NCBI GenBank assembly: GCA_943331145.2
Contig: CALQKL020000029.1
Location: forward strand, 1 to 14,748
Length of the DNA stretch: 14,748 nt
Direction: 5' to 3'
DNA from: Chitinophaga pinensis
GTDB lineage: Bacteria; Bacteroidota; Bacteroidia; Chitinophagales; Chitinophagaceae
The number at the start of each line of letters is the position of its first letter. Positions within the stretch are counted from its first letter, which is position 1. Of the stretch, positions 1 through 6,437 are shown one piece after another. Under the pieces are notes generated by a model that worked only from the letters and a program-made list of their open reading frames with translations, did not search any database and was not told where the DNA came from. The translations under genes and the position numbers were made by a program.

Positions 1-287
1 ATCCAATTGAAATTAGTTTAGATAAACAAGTTGACTTTAATGGCAAATCAATCATCTTAATTGATGATGTTGCCAATAGCGGCCGCGTTATGTTATATGC
101 ATTAAAACCTTTGATTGAACAATTGCCTGCTCAAATAGAAACTTTAGTTTTAGTTGAAAGAACGCACAAAAAATTCCCGATTGATGTAAATTATGTAGGG
201 CTATCCATTGCAACTACAAACCAAGAAAATATCGTTGTGGATGTACAAGATGGAGAGGTGATGGGGGCGTATATTGAGGGGGTTTAA
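1..287 (+). CDS. PyrR-like phosphoribosyltransferase, C-terminal part (5' end outside window)
   Basis: The open frame enters from the left edge (first full codon at base 3) and stops with TAA at 285-287, leaving 94 visible residues. Near the start it shows a hydrophobic strand followed by the PRPP-binding loop, IILIDDVANSGR, the type I phosphoribosyltransferase signature (usual form DDVxxTGxT, here Ser for the first Thr). Downstream, LVLVERTHKKFPIDVNYVG resembles the part of PyrR where a Asp/Glu-Arg-x-H-x-x-x-P-I pattern and a YVG segment follow the loop. PyrR-type proteins bind UMP and PRPP; some act as uracil phosphoribosyltransferases and some as pyr regulators. Which applies here cannot be decided without the N-terminal half and its neighbours. 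The ATG at 90 is internal to this frame and lies after the PRPP loop, so it is not the real start. The family is well supported; the exact substrate is not. Confidence 0.88.
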   Translation, partial: PIEISLDKQVDFNGKSIILIDDVANSGRVMLYALKPLIEQLPAQIETLVLVERTHKKFPIDVNYVGLSIATTNQENIVVDVQDGEVMGAYIEGV

Positions 288-385
288 GACGCTTCGCTGG
301 TTTAATTCGCTGCGCTGGTTTAAAAGTTTAAAACACGATGTTGGTTTAAAGGTTTAAGGTTGATCGATATTTTATTTAAAATTAC

Positions 386-420
386 CCACGGTTGAAACCG
401 TTGGCTATAAATAATGAAAA
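386..420 (+). repeat. REP-like palindromic repeat, copy A
   Basis: A 35-bp unit: an imperfect palindrome (ccacggt-tgaa-accgttgg) followed by a conserved tail, ctataaataatgaaaa. It matches copy B (468-502) at 34 of 35 positions. Its 19-bp core is found exactly, in reverse complement, at 9386-9404. The hairpin with a TGAA loop plus a one-sided conserved tail resembles REP sequences mobilised by RAYT transposases, but no RAYT gene is in the window, so that link is inference. Confidence 0.8.
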
Positions 421-461
421 TCTCAACCTCTTGAATGTATTATACAGGGTTGAGAATTTTT
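417..461 (+). terminator. Terminator-like hairpin after the phosphoribosyltransferase gene
   Basis: The arms TCTCAACC (421-428) and GGTTGAGA (448-455) are a perfect 8-bp inverted repeat with a 19-nt loop. The stem is preceded by AAAA and followed by an A and a run of T (456-461). It lies 130 bp after the stop codon and between the two REP-like copies. The long loop and short U-tract make it a moderate candidate; it could act in both directions. Confidence 0.45.
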
Positions 462-467
462 CACCAT

Positions 468-502
468 CCACGGTTGAAACCGTGGGCTATAAATAATGAA
501 AA
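468..502 (+). repeat. REP-like palindromic repeat, copy B
   Basis: Second copy of the 35-bp unit, same orientation as copy A and 82 bp from it. Its core is a perfect palindrome: CCACGGT, loop TGAA, ACCGTGG (468-485). The same tail, ctataaataatgaaaa, follows. The single difference from copy A is in the right arm, where copy A has T and copy B has G, so copy B has the better-paired hairpin. Confidence 0.8.
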
Positions 503-573
503 GCCAATTTCTGAAACGAACTGCTAACCATTAAACCCGCGCAGCAAATTAAACTGTTAAACTTTTAAACCCA

Positions 574-636
574 ACCTCTCAAACCTCTCAAACCTCTCAA
601 ACCTCTCAAACCTCACAAACCTCACAAACCTCTCAA
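574..636. repeat. 9-bp tandem repeat array (acctctcaa)n
   Basis: Seven full 9-bp units run head to tail: units 1-4 and 7 read acctctcaa, units 5 and 6 (610-627) read acctcacaa, and a partial unit follows to about 643. The array abuts the stop codon of the DUF2279 gene (645-647, minus strand), so it would form the first part of that gene's 3' untranslated region, read as repeated ttgagaggt. Being 9 bp, it would keep frame if read through. There are no spacers, so it is not CRISPR. Confidence 0.92.
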
Positions 637-644
637 ACCTCTAC

Positions 645-1583
645 CTAAAACCCCACCCACCTCATTCTAACTTTATTATTCGAAAACTCAATTGCTGGCA
701 TTGGAAACTTTAAAGAATTCAAAACAAAAAGCAATGTTTTAATGCTTTTCTTTTTTGTTTTTATTTTGGTTAAATCTATGTCTGGCGCTAAATACCATTG
801 TCTTTTTCTACTGATGTTTGTTCGGTCAAATATGATGTTTCCCAAATTATCTTTTGCCAAATTTGCTCTTGCCCCAAACATACCTGATGCGCCAGTTCCC
901 AATGAAACCATAGCCCATTTTGGGATTTTACTATTGGGAAAAAATGAACTCAGGTTTGCGCTTAACCAGTAAGTTTGACCATTATAATCTTTTAAAGATC
1001 GTTCGGCTAATGATTTTCCAAAAATATTATCGCTTCTTTTGTTCAACTCGGGATCACTGTATTCCATTTTGTGAAAAGAAGTTTTCATTTGTATGCGCTG
1101 CTCTTTCCAGGTTAATTCTTGTGCGGTGAATAAAGCACTTCCAAATAAATTTCCACCAACATCGCCCCAACTCCAGCCCCATTGTGCACTATACGCATCC
1201 AAAAATTCAATGATTGTTTGATATGCTGCGCCAGTTATTCCGCCAATCCAAATGCTTTTATTTCTATCTATTCCATTACGCATCCAAAGCTCCGTACCAA
1301 ACTTGCTCATTGTGTATGCGCTATACACGTGACCGAGTTTGTCCATTTGCTGCCACTCGTCCCAATCATTAAACGTATGAAAATTACTTTGCGGATAATT
1401 TTTGTACCATGCTTGATATAATCCAATCATTGTGCTGCCATACAATACCGCATTCACAGAAGCCAATTTTAATATCTTTTTGTTTTGACTTTTTTGAGCA
1501 TCAACCACCGTGTCGATTTGTGCAAAACAATCAGCAGTATTAATTATCAACAAGAATAAAATAATGAATTTCCTTTTTTTCAA
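645..1583 (-). CDS. DUF2279 (YfiM-like) envelope protein, TTG start
   Basis: This 312-residue protein begins with a clear signal peptide (KKRK, a hydrophobic stretch to about residue 18, likely cut after A21 in CFA-Q). Hydrophobic residues 38-57 precede the DUF2279 core: D81-K-x-x-H85, then GITGAAYQTIIEFLDAYSAQ with E126 and D129, then S138-W-G-D141 and N145-x-x-G148. This spaced D/H/E/D/S/N pattern is the family hallmark; E. coli YfiM is the best-known relative and its function is unknown. The region after about residue 165 has no motif I know. The codon at the natural start is TTG (bases 1581-1583); there is no in-frame ATG upstream within the short gap, and the basic residues of the signal peptide begin at once, so TTG is the best start. 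A minus-strand TAATTTTG at 1610-1617 could be its -7 element. It is divergent from the phosphohexomutase gene. Confidence 0.82.
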   Translation of the reverse strand: MKKRKFIILFLLIINTADCFAQIDTVVDAQKSQNKKILKLASVNAVLYGSTMIGLYQAWYKNYPQSNFHTFNDWDEWQQMDKLGHVYSAYTMSKFGTELWMRNGIDRNKSIWIGGITGAAYQTIIEFLDAYSAQWGWSWGDVGGNLFGSALFTAQELTWKEQRIQMKTSFHKMEYSDPELNKRSDNIFGKSLAERSLKDYNGQTYWLSANLSSFFPNSKIPKWAMVSLGTGASGMFGARANLAKDNLGNIIFDRTNISRKRQWYLAPDIDLTKIKTKKKSIKTLLFVLNSLKFPMPAIEFSNNKVRMRWVGF

Positions 1584-1609
1584 AATCTGTTCTAAAAAGT
1601 TTAATGAAA

Positions 1610-1617
1610 CAAAATTA
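1610..1617 (-). promoter_or_regulatory. Candidate -7 promoter element for the DUF2279 gene
   Basis: The minus strand reads TAATTTTG, a full match to the Bacteroidota -7 consensus TAnnTTTG, ending 26 bp before the TTG start. I see no good -33 TTTG partner, and such octamers are frequent in AT-rich DNA, so this is a modest call. Confidence 0.4.
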
Positions 1618-1649
1618 GGGTTTAACTGAGTTTATCTAAATGAATAATT

Positions 1650-1657
1650 TATTTTTG
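1650..1657 (+). promoter_or_regulatory. Candidate -7 promoter element for the phosphohexomutase gene
   Basis: TATTTTTG matches TAnnTTTG and ends 21 bp before the ATG at 1679. If it is used, transcription begins downstream of the alternative ATG at 1640, which favours 1679 as the start. No convincing -33 element is visible. Confidence 0.45.
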
Positions 1658-1678
1658 CCCTCTATAAAAAATGAAAAT

Positions 1679-3403
1679 ATGGATAATGTAATTTTAGAAA
1701 AAGTAAATGTGTGGTTAAATGGTAATTATGATGAAGAAACAAAAGCGGGCATTCGAAATTTACAATCAGCAAATCCGGATGAATTGGCGGATGCTTTTTA
1801 TAAAAATTTAGAGTTTGGAACTGGCGGTTTACGTGGCATAATGGGCATCGGTACAAATAGAATGAATCGCTACACCGTTGGTATGGCTACTCAAGGTTAT
1901 GCCAATTATTTAAAAAAATGTTTTGAAGGTGAAATTTCAGTTGCGATAGCACACGATTGTAGAAACAACAGTCGATTGTTTGCAGAGATTACTGCTAATG
2001 TTTTTGCAGCGAATGGCATCAAGGTTTTTTTATTTGAAAACCTTCGCCCAACACCTGAATTGAGTTTTGCAATAAGATACTTGAAATGTAAAGGTGGCGT
2101 GGTTTGTACCGCTTCTCACAACCCGAAAGAATATAATGGGTATAAAGCTTATTGGGATGATGGTGCCCAAATGGTTTCGCCGCATGATAAAAATGTAATC
2201 ATTGAAGTAGAAAAAATCGCATCAGTTGATGAAGTGAAATGGTCGGGTGGTGAATCTAACATCACAATTGTAGGAAAGGAAATTGATGAAGCATATTTTA
2301 AAATGGTAAAAGGGTTGAGTGTGTTTCCTGAGGTTTGTGCCGCTCAACATGATTTAAAAATTGTATACACACCAATTCATGGTTCGGGTATTAAATTGGT
2401 TCCAGATGCATTGACTTTGTATGGTTTTACCAATGTGCACGTTGTTGCTGAACAATCTATTCCAGATGGAAATTTCCCTACCGTAATTTATCCCAATCCT
2501 GAAGAAACAGAAACGATGAGCATTGGGTTGAAAAAAGCAAGAGAATTGGATGCGGATATTTTAATTGGTACCGATCCTGATGCAGATAGAGTAGGTGTTG
2601 GGGTGAAAAATAATAAGGGAGAATGGGTGTTGCTTAATGGCAATCAAACCGCTTTGTTGGCATTTAATTACATGATTGAATCGCGCAAAGAAAAAGGTTT
2701 GTCGAAATCAAACGATATGGTGATAAAAACCATAGTAACTACAGATATGATTGATGTAATTGCAAAAGCAAGTGGCATCAGCTGTTACAATGTACTTACT
2801 GGATTCAAATGGATTGCATCATTAATTAAACAAAAAGCTGGCGTTGAAAATTATGTAGTTGGTGGAGAAGAAAGTTTTGGTTTAATGATTGGAAATGAAG
2901 TGCGCGATAAAGATGCGGTAAGTGCTTCAGCAATTTTATGCGAAATGGCTGCGTATGAAAAAAACAAAGGCCGCAGCTTATTTGATAAGTTGGTAGATCT
3001 ATATGTTCAATATGGGTTCTATAAAGAAGACTTATTGAGCATCACCAAAAAAGGCATGAATGGTGTTGCCGAAATTAATGCCATGATGGAATCTTTTAGA
3101 ACCAATCCACCTCAATCTATCATTGGTATTCAGGTTGAAAAATTATTAGACTATGAATTGAAAGTTGGAAAGAATTTATTAGATGGTTCAAGCTGGGATA
3201 TTGATTTGCCAAAAAGTAATGTGCTTCAATTTGAATTGACTGATGGTACAAAAATTTCTGCTAGACCAAGTGGTACAGAACCGAAAATTAAATTCTATTT
3301 TAGTGTGAATACAACATTGTCAGATGCTGCTGCATTTGAAGCAGAAGAGAAAAAGCTAGATGAAAAAATAGCGCAAATTATTAAAGCGTTGGGTTTAAGA
3401 TAA
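1679..3403 (+). CDS. Phosphohexomutase (phosphoglucomutase/phosphomannomutase family)
   Basis: A cytoplasmic enzyme of 574 residues that moves a phosphate between C1 and C6 of a hexose, probably glucose-1-P/glucose-6-P and possibly mannose phosphates. All four alpha-D-phosphohexomutase signatures are present: the catalytic serine loop TASHNP (144-149, phosphoserine S146), the Mg-binding loop DPDADR (299-304), the sugar loop GGEESFG (395-401) and the phosphate-binding loop RPSGTEP (529-535). The length of about 575 residues fits the PgcA/PGM2-like branch rather than the shorter GlmM or ManB. The frame is open from an ATG at 1640, but the family-like N-terminus (MDNVILEKVNVWLNGNYD) begins at 1679 and a candidate -7 element lies between the two ATGs, so I use 1679. 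The methyltransferase gene follows after 19 bp, suggesting co-transcription. The reaction class is secure; substrate preference is not readable from sequence. Confidence 0.95.
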   Translation: MDNVILEKVNVWLNGNYDEETKAGIRNLQSANPDELADAFYKNLEFGTGGLRGIMGIGTNRMNRYTVGMATQGYANYLKKCFEGEISVAIAHDCRNNSRLFAEITANVFAANGIKVFLFENLRPTPELSFAIRYLKCKGGVVCTASHNPKEYNGYKAYWDDGAQMVSPHDKNVIIEVEKIASVDEVKWSGGESNITIVGKEIDEAYFKMVKGLSVFPEVCAAQHDLKIVYTPIHGSGIKLVPDALTLYGFTNVHVVAEQSIPDGNFPTVIYPNPEETETMSIGLKKARELDADILIGTDPDADRVGVGVKNNKGEWVLLNGNQTALLAFNYMIESRKEKGLSKSNDMVIKTIVTTDMIDVIAKASGISCYNVLTGFKWIASLIKQKAGVENYVVGGEESFGLMIGNEVRDKDAVSASAILCEMAAYEKNKGRSLFDKLVDLYVQYGFYKEDLLSITKKGMNGVAEINAMMESFRTNPPQSIIGIQVEKLLDYELKVGKNLLDGSSWDIDLPKSNVLQFELTDGTKISARPSGTEPKIKFYFSVNTTLSDAAAFEAEEKKLDEKIAQIIKALGLR

Positions 3404-3422
3404 TCAGTAAGCAATAAAAAAA

Positions 3423-4088
3423 ATGAAAAAGGAGCGAATAGATACACCCAGAACGAAGGGGTTAAGAATATCATTGGTAAAGGATTTAAGGCTAAAGGGA
3501 ATAACAGATGAAAATGTGTTAAAAGCCATATCGGAAGTCCCAAGGCATTTTTTCTTTGATGAGGAATTTGAAAATATTGCTTATGAAGATAGGGCGTTTC
3601 CCATTGCAGCTAATCAAACCATTTCGCAACCATATACTGTAGCATTTCAATCGGAATTGCTTCAGGTAAAAAAGTTTGATAAAATTCTTGAAATAGGAAC
3701 GGGAAGTATGTATCAAGCAACCATTTTAGCCGAAATGGGCGCAACGGTAATTACAATTGAAAGGCAAAAAGAGTTGTATAATAAAACAAATGATTTTTTA
3801 CTCAAATCAAAATATCCGGCTTCGAAATTGAAATTTATATACGGAGATGGGTTTGATGGTTTGCCTACTTTTGCACCATTTGATAAAATCATCATAACCT
3901 GTGGCGCTCCATTTATTCCGCCTAAATTGATACAACAGTTAAAAATCGGCGGCATTATGGTTATTCCTTTGGCAACGGATGAACATCATAAAATGCTGAG
4001 AATTACAAAGGTTGACAATGAGAATTATAATGAAGAAGTATTTAGCGATTTCTCTTTCGTGCCAATGCTTCCAGGAACTCAAAAATAA
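3423..4088 (+). CDS. pcm: Protein-L-isoaspartate O-methyltransferase
   Basis: This 221-residue cytosolic repair enzyme methylates L-isoaspartyl residues in aged proteins using S-adenosylmethionine. Family landmarks are clear: EVPRHFFFDEEFENIAYEDRAFPI, then NQTISQPYTVAFQSELL (the PCMT signature ahead of the SAM fold), motif I EIGTGSMYQ (90-98), the acidic end of the next strand (TIERQKEL), GDGFDGLP, the post-II strand DKIIITCGAPFIPPKL, and QLKIGGIMVIPL. Length is normal for the family. One oddity: motif I normally reads EIGTGSGYQ, but residue 96 is Met (ATG at 3708-3710) instead of Gly. The rest of the fold is intact, so the gene is probably functional, though the SAM pocket may be altered. 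It follows the phosphohexomutase by 19 bp and is followed by a small membrane protein gene after 6 bp, so the three look like one operon. Confidence 0.93.
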   Translation: MKKERIDTPRTKGLRISLVKDLRLKGITDENVLKAISEVPRHFFFDEEFENIAYEDRAFPIAANQTISQPYTVAFQSELLQVKKFDKILEIGTGSMYQATILAEMGATVITIERQKELYNKTNDFLLKSKYPASKLKFIYGDGFDGLPTFAPFDKIIITCGAPFIPPKLIQQLKIGGIMVIPLATDEHHKMLRITKVDNENYNEEVFSDFSFVPMLPGTQK

Positions 4089-4094
4089 TTAGTT

Positions 4095-4391
4095 ATGAAG
4101 TTTTTTAGTAAGTTTATTTTTATCTGTAACCTTTGTTTTTTGGCTACAGCATTTCTTAGATATGTTGAAATAGGAAACGATCATTTATCAAAGAACATTG
4201 ACGCAATTTCATTTCAACCCTTAAAAAGCAGTTTGATCGTTTTGGGGTATAGCGCACTGCTCTTTAATTTTATTTTTTTTCTGCTTTTTATTTTATTAAA
4301 ATCACTCAAAAAAGCACCATCTATACATTCTTGGTTGATGATATTTAATGCGGTGATGTTATTTGTAGAATTGATTTATTTTTTATTTTGA
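4095..4391 (+). CDS. Small three-helix membrane protein, function unknown
   Basis: I do not recognise this 98-residue protein. It shows three strongly hydrophobic segments at about residues 6-22, 47-69 and 80-98, with a short polar stretch (RYVEIGNDHLSKN) after the first and a basic loop (KSLKKAPS) between the second and third. There is no cleavable signal or enzymatic motif. It starts 6 bp after the methyltransferase stop, so it is very likely translated from the same transcript. By the positive-inside rule the basic loop should face the cytoplasm. It is convergent with the next minus-strand gene, with only 19 bp between stop codons and no obvious terminator hairpin. That it is a gene is well supported by position and composition; its role is unknown. 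Confidence 0.75.
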   Translation: MKFFSKFIFICNLCFLATAFLRYVEIGNDHLSKNIDAISFQPLKSSLIVLGYSALLFNFIFFLLFILLKSLKKAPSIHSWLMIFNAVMLFVELIYFLF

Positions 4392-4410
4392 TCTTGTATG
4401 ATTACTTCTT

Positions 4411-4818
4411 TTAGTATTTAACACGTTCAACTGAAACATTTGAAGGATAAGATTTAAGGTTTATAGTTTCCATTTCATTTACAACAGCCATACCTTTATC
4501 GTTTAGTTTTGGCACCAATAGTTTTAATTTTTTTATAAATGATTTTTTTTGAGCTCGATTTAATTCGGTTAGTTTAAATCCTACATTATATTCACCTTCT
4601 CTTCCTAAAGGACCTATTTTAAAAGCTGTGATTTTTTTTATTTTATTGTTTCTTTTAAAAGTTTTTAAAAAAGAAACTAGCGGTGCCTCTGATGGAACAC
4701 CGCAACAAACGCTTTGAAATTGAATCAAAATTGGATATCGAACAATTGAATCGTTGGTTTGAGCATTTGTTGAAATCCCAATAAAGATTAATGAAATGAA
4801 AAATAAAATCCGAATCAT
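4411..4818 (-). CDS. Secreted protein of unknown function with a CCG motif
   Basis: This 135-residue protein has a classic signal peptide (MIRILFFISLIFIGISTNA, cut before Q20), so it is exported, probably to the periplasm. The mature part of about 116 residues begins TNDSIVRYPILIQFQSVCCGVPSEAPLVSFLK and is then rich in Lys, with alternating hydrophobic and charged residues suggesting a small alpha/beta fold. The adjacent cysteines (C38, C39) in FQSVCCGVPSE are the only cysteines and might bind metal or form a disulfide between molecules; this is speculation. I do not recognise the family. It stands alone, convergent with the small membrane protein and separated by 55 bp from the PNPOx-like gene upstream on the same strand, so it may be co-transcribed with that gene. 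Confidence 0.72.
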   Translation of the reverse strand: MIRILFFISLIFIGISTNAQTNDSIVRYPILIQFQSVCCGVPSEAPLVSFLKTFKRNNKIKKITAFKIGPLGREGEYNVGFKLTELNRAQKKSFIKKLKLLVPKLNDKGMAVVNEMETINLKSYPSNVSVERVKY

Positions 4819-4873
4819 AAATAGGAATGTTGTTTTAATTTTTCAAAGTTAATGCCAATTTGAATGATAAACA

Positions 4874-5320
4874 CTATTCCTCTTTTCGACCAGATGTGTT
4901 CACGATTTTAATTCTGAACATGATTATTTTAATTCTTTCACTATCGTCTATTTTGCCCGCTTCTTCATGTTGAAAAAAATGAATTCGAGTTGTAGTCATT
5001 AAAGAAAAAATTTGTTCAAACAACAATTTCCGAGCATCATCCGCTTCATGTCCTTTTAATTCCTGGTATTCGCCGTTTACGATTACACTTTTGTAATTGT
5101 TCATGCTTCCTATGATGTCTACCAAAATGGTTACGTTGGGATTTTTTTGCATGAGCTCAATTTTTTTTCCATGTTGAGATTGGCAATAAATATATTTCCC
5201 ATCGTAGAAATAACTTATTGGAATAAGGTGCGGGAATTTCTTGTCATTGCAAGCCAATCTGCATATAGATTGACTCTGCAATACATTTTCAATTTCTGCT
5301 AAAGTCATAATCGAATTCAT
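4874..5320 (-). CDS. Pyridoxamine 5'-phosphate oxidase-like flavin-binding protein
   Basis: A 148-residue cytosolic protein with the split-barrel fold of the PNPOx-like/flavin-nucleotide-binding family (Pyridox_ox_2 type). The visible landmarks are IENVLQSQSICRLACNDKKFPHLIPISYFYDGKYIYCQSQHGKKIELMQKNPNVTILVD: a strand with a small residue and Leu, P-x-x-x-P-I-S-[YF], a Tyr-rich strand, the GKKIELMQKNPNV helix that helps bind flavin phosphate, then the barrel strand VIVNGEYQEL. Members bind FMN, FAD, F420 or haem and are often annotated as stress proteins; true pyridoxine oxidases are longer and have other motifs, so PLP synthesis is unlikely. The start at 5320 gives MNSIM; M5 (ATG at 5306-5308) is an alternative. 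The gene is divergent from the universal stress protein gene with a 139-bp intergenic region, consistent with shared stress control. Confidence 0.85.
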   Translation of the reverse strand: MNSIMTLAEIENVLQSQSICRLACNDKKFPHLIPISYFYDGKYIYCQSQHGKKIELMQKNPNVTILVDIIGSMNNYKSVIVNGEYQELKGHEADDARKLLFEQIFSLMTTTRIHFFQHEEAGKIDDSERIKIIMFRIKIVNTSGRKEE

Positions 5321-5459
5321 ATTTAAATTTTAGATTAAAATAGGCCTCATTTTTTCAATCAATTATGATTTCCGTAATTAATAAACTCAAATGAATCAGG
5401 ATAAAATAGAATGTTGGTCATAGTTATGGAAGATTGAACTTTATATTTTTAAATAAAAA

Positions 5460-6323
5460 ATGAAAACAGTATTTATAGCAACAGATTTTTCGGTGGCATC
5501 AGAGAATGCTACTAAATATGGCATAGCAATGGCAAGTGATTTGGGTTTAAAAATTGTATTGTTTAATGCCTATCAAGTGCCTTTGTCCATTCCTGAATCA
5601 TTTACTATAGTAAGGCCAGAAGAGGTAAAAAGCACGGCTGAAGGGTATTTGAAAGAAGCAGCTATGGCGTATAAAAAAAGCTCATTACAGCCTATTGAGA
5701 TCCTTGCGGTAGAAGGTTATCCTACAGATTCAATTGTACGAAATGCAAAGAAATATGATGATGCCATTATTGTAACAGGAATGAAAGGCGAGGGGACCAC
5801 CATTCGAAAAATATTTGGAAGTACAGTGCTTTCATTGGTTAGAAAATCAAAAATGCCGATGTTGGTCGTTCCAGAAAAAGCGGAATACAAACCAGTTGAA
5901 AATATGGCTTTAGCAGCAGAAGTTGATCCCAAACTAAATTTATCCTGCATTAATCCGCTGGTTCAAATATGTGAAAAATTCCACTCAAAAGTATATGTAG
6001 TTCGGGTATTGAAAACCCATTCAGATATTATAGATGAATTGATTTACAGATCAGAAAGGTTATCAAAAAAATTAGAACATTTTAAATTAGAGTATAAGTT
6101 TCCAAGAGCAGATAATGTTACTTATGCATTAGAAGAATTTATTGCTACACATCATATCAATATGTTAGGCGTTATTCCTCAACATCATAATATTTTGGAG
6201 CGTGTTTTTATCAAAAGTGAAACAAAAGAATTGGCATTTTATACCAGAGTGCCTATGTTATTGATGCCCGAGTTGAAAATTGGACAAGCGGTGGAAGAAA
6301 ATCAAATGCAAGAAAAAGTATAA
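5460..6323 (+). CDS. Universal stress protein with two Usp domains
   Basis: A 287-residue cytosolic protein built from two tandem Usp (UspA) domains. Domain 1 (about 1-138) begins KTVFIATDFSVASENATKYG, the usual first strand and D-F-S motif, and carries the ATP-binding signature G107-x2-G110-x9-G120-S121, so it probably binds ATP. Domain 2 (about 147-275) keeps the fold outline (KVYVVRV, then GVIPQHHNILERVF and PMLLMPE) but has lost the glycine signature, the usual arrangement in Bacteroidota tandem Usps. Expected role: response to starvation, redox or envelope stress; no partner is readable from sequence. It is divergent from the PNPOx-like gene and followed by its own terminator. A second Usp domain occurs 2 kb away as the C-terminus of the Nramp transporter. 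The start at 5460 sits directly after an A-rich leader and begins at the first Usp strand. Confidence 0.93.
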   Translation: MKTVFIATDFSVASENATKYGIAMASDLGLKIVLFNAYQVPLSIPESFTIVRPEEVKSTAEGYLKEAAMAYKKSSLQPIEILAVEGYPTDSIVRNAKKYDDAIIVTGMKGEGTTIRKIFGSTVLSLVRKSKMPMLVVPEKAEYKPVENMALAAEVDPKLNLSCINPLVQICEKFHSKVYVVRVLKTHSDIIDELIYRSERLSKKLEHFKLEYKFPRADNVTYALEEFIATHHINMLGVIPQHHNILERVFIKSETKELAFYTRVPMLLMPELKIGQAVEENQMQEKV

Positions 6324-6346
6324 GGATTTATTGTTGTTGGATAATT

Positions 6347-6381
6347 CAGCTCACTTGTTTTTAAAGGGGGCTGTTTTTTTT
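6347..6381 (+). terminator. Rho-independent terminator of the universal stress protein gene
   Basis: CAGCTC (6347-6352) pairs with GGGCTG (6368-6373) including one U-G wobble. One mismatch and then CTT/AAG (6354-6356 with 6364-6366) extend the stem around a 7-nt loop. Eight T follow at once (6374-6381). It lies 24 bp after the stop codon. Confidence 0.7.
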
Positions 6382-6389
6382 GTAAATAA

Positions 6390-6416
6390 AAAAGCCCTGA
6401 AATATCCAGAGCTTTT
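6390..6416 (-). terminator. Rho-independent terminator of the 51-residue protein gene
   Basis: On the minus strand AAAAGCTCTG, a 7-nt loop and CAGGGCTTTT form a 10-bp stem with one U-G wobble, followed by TTA and further T-rich sequence. On the plus strand the same position is a C-A mismatch and the T-tract is poorer, so the hairpin is oriented for the minus strand. It ends transcription from the small gene at 6438-6593. Confidence 0.7.
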
Positions 6417-6437
6417 GTGTAAAATATTTTTTATAGA

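Larger units (their letters stand above)
288..644. other. Gene-free repeat block between convergent genes
   Basis: This 357-bp gap holds no credible gene. It contains, in order: a 16-bp direct repeat (cgcttcgctggtttaa at 290-305 and cgctgcgctggtttaa at 308-323), a REP-like palindrome, a terminator-like hairpin, a second REP-like palindrome, an inverted copy of the 298-323 segment at 531-556 (about 22 of 26 matching), and a 9-bp tandem array at 574-636. It lies between the 3' ends of two convergent genes, a common place for palindromic repeats because insertions there disturb neither promoter nor coding sequence. Confidence 0.8.

Noticed and set aside
90..287. Stand-alone 65-residue protein at the left edge
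   Set aside because: It is the tail of a longer frame that continues to the window start and includes the PRPP loop just upstream of the ATG.
574..643. Possible CRISPR-like array
   Set aside because: The units are 9 bp, contiguous and without spacers; this is a simple tandem repeat.
1640..1678. Upstream ATG extending the phosphohexomutase by 13 residues
   Set aside because: The extension (MNNLFLPSIKNEN) is unlike family N-termini and a candidate -7 promoter element lies within it.
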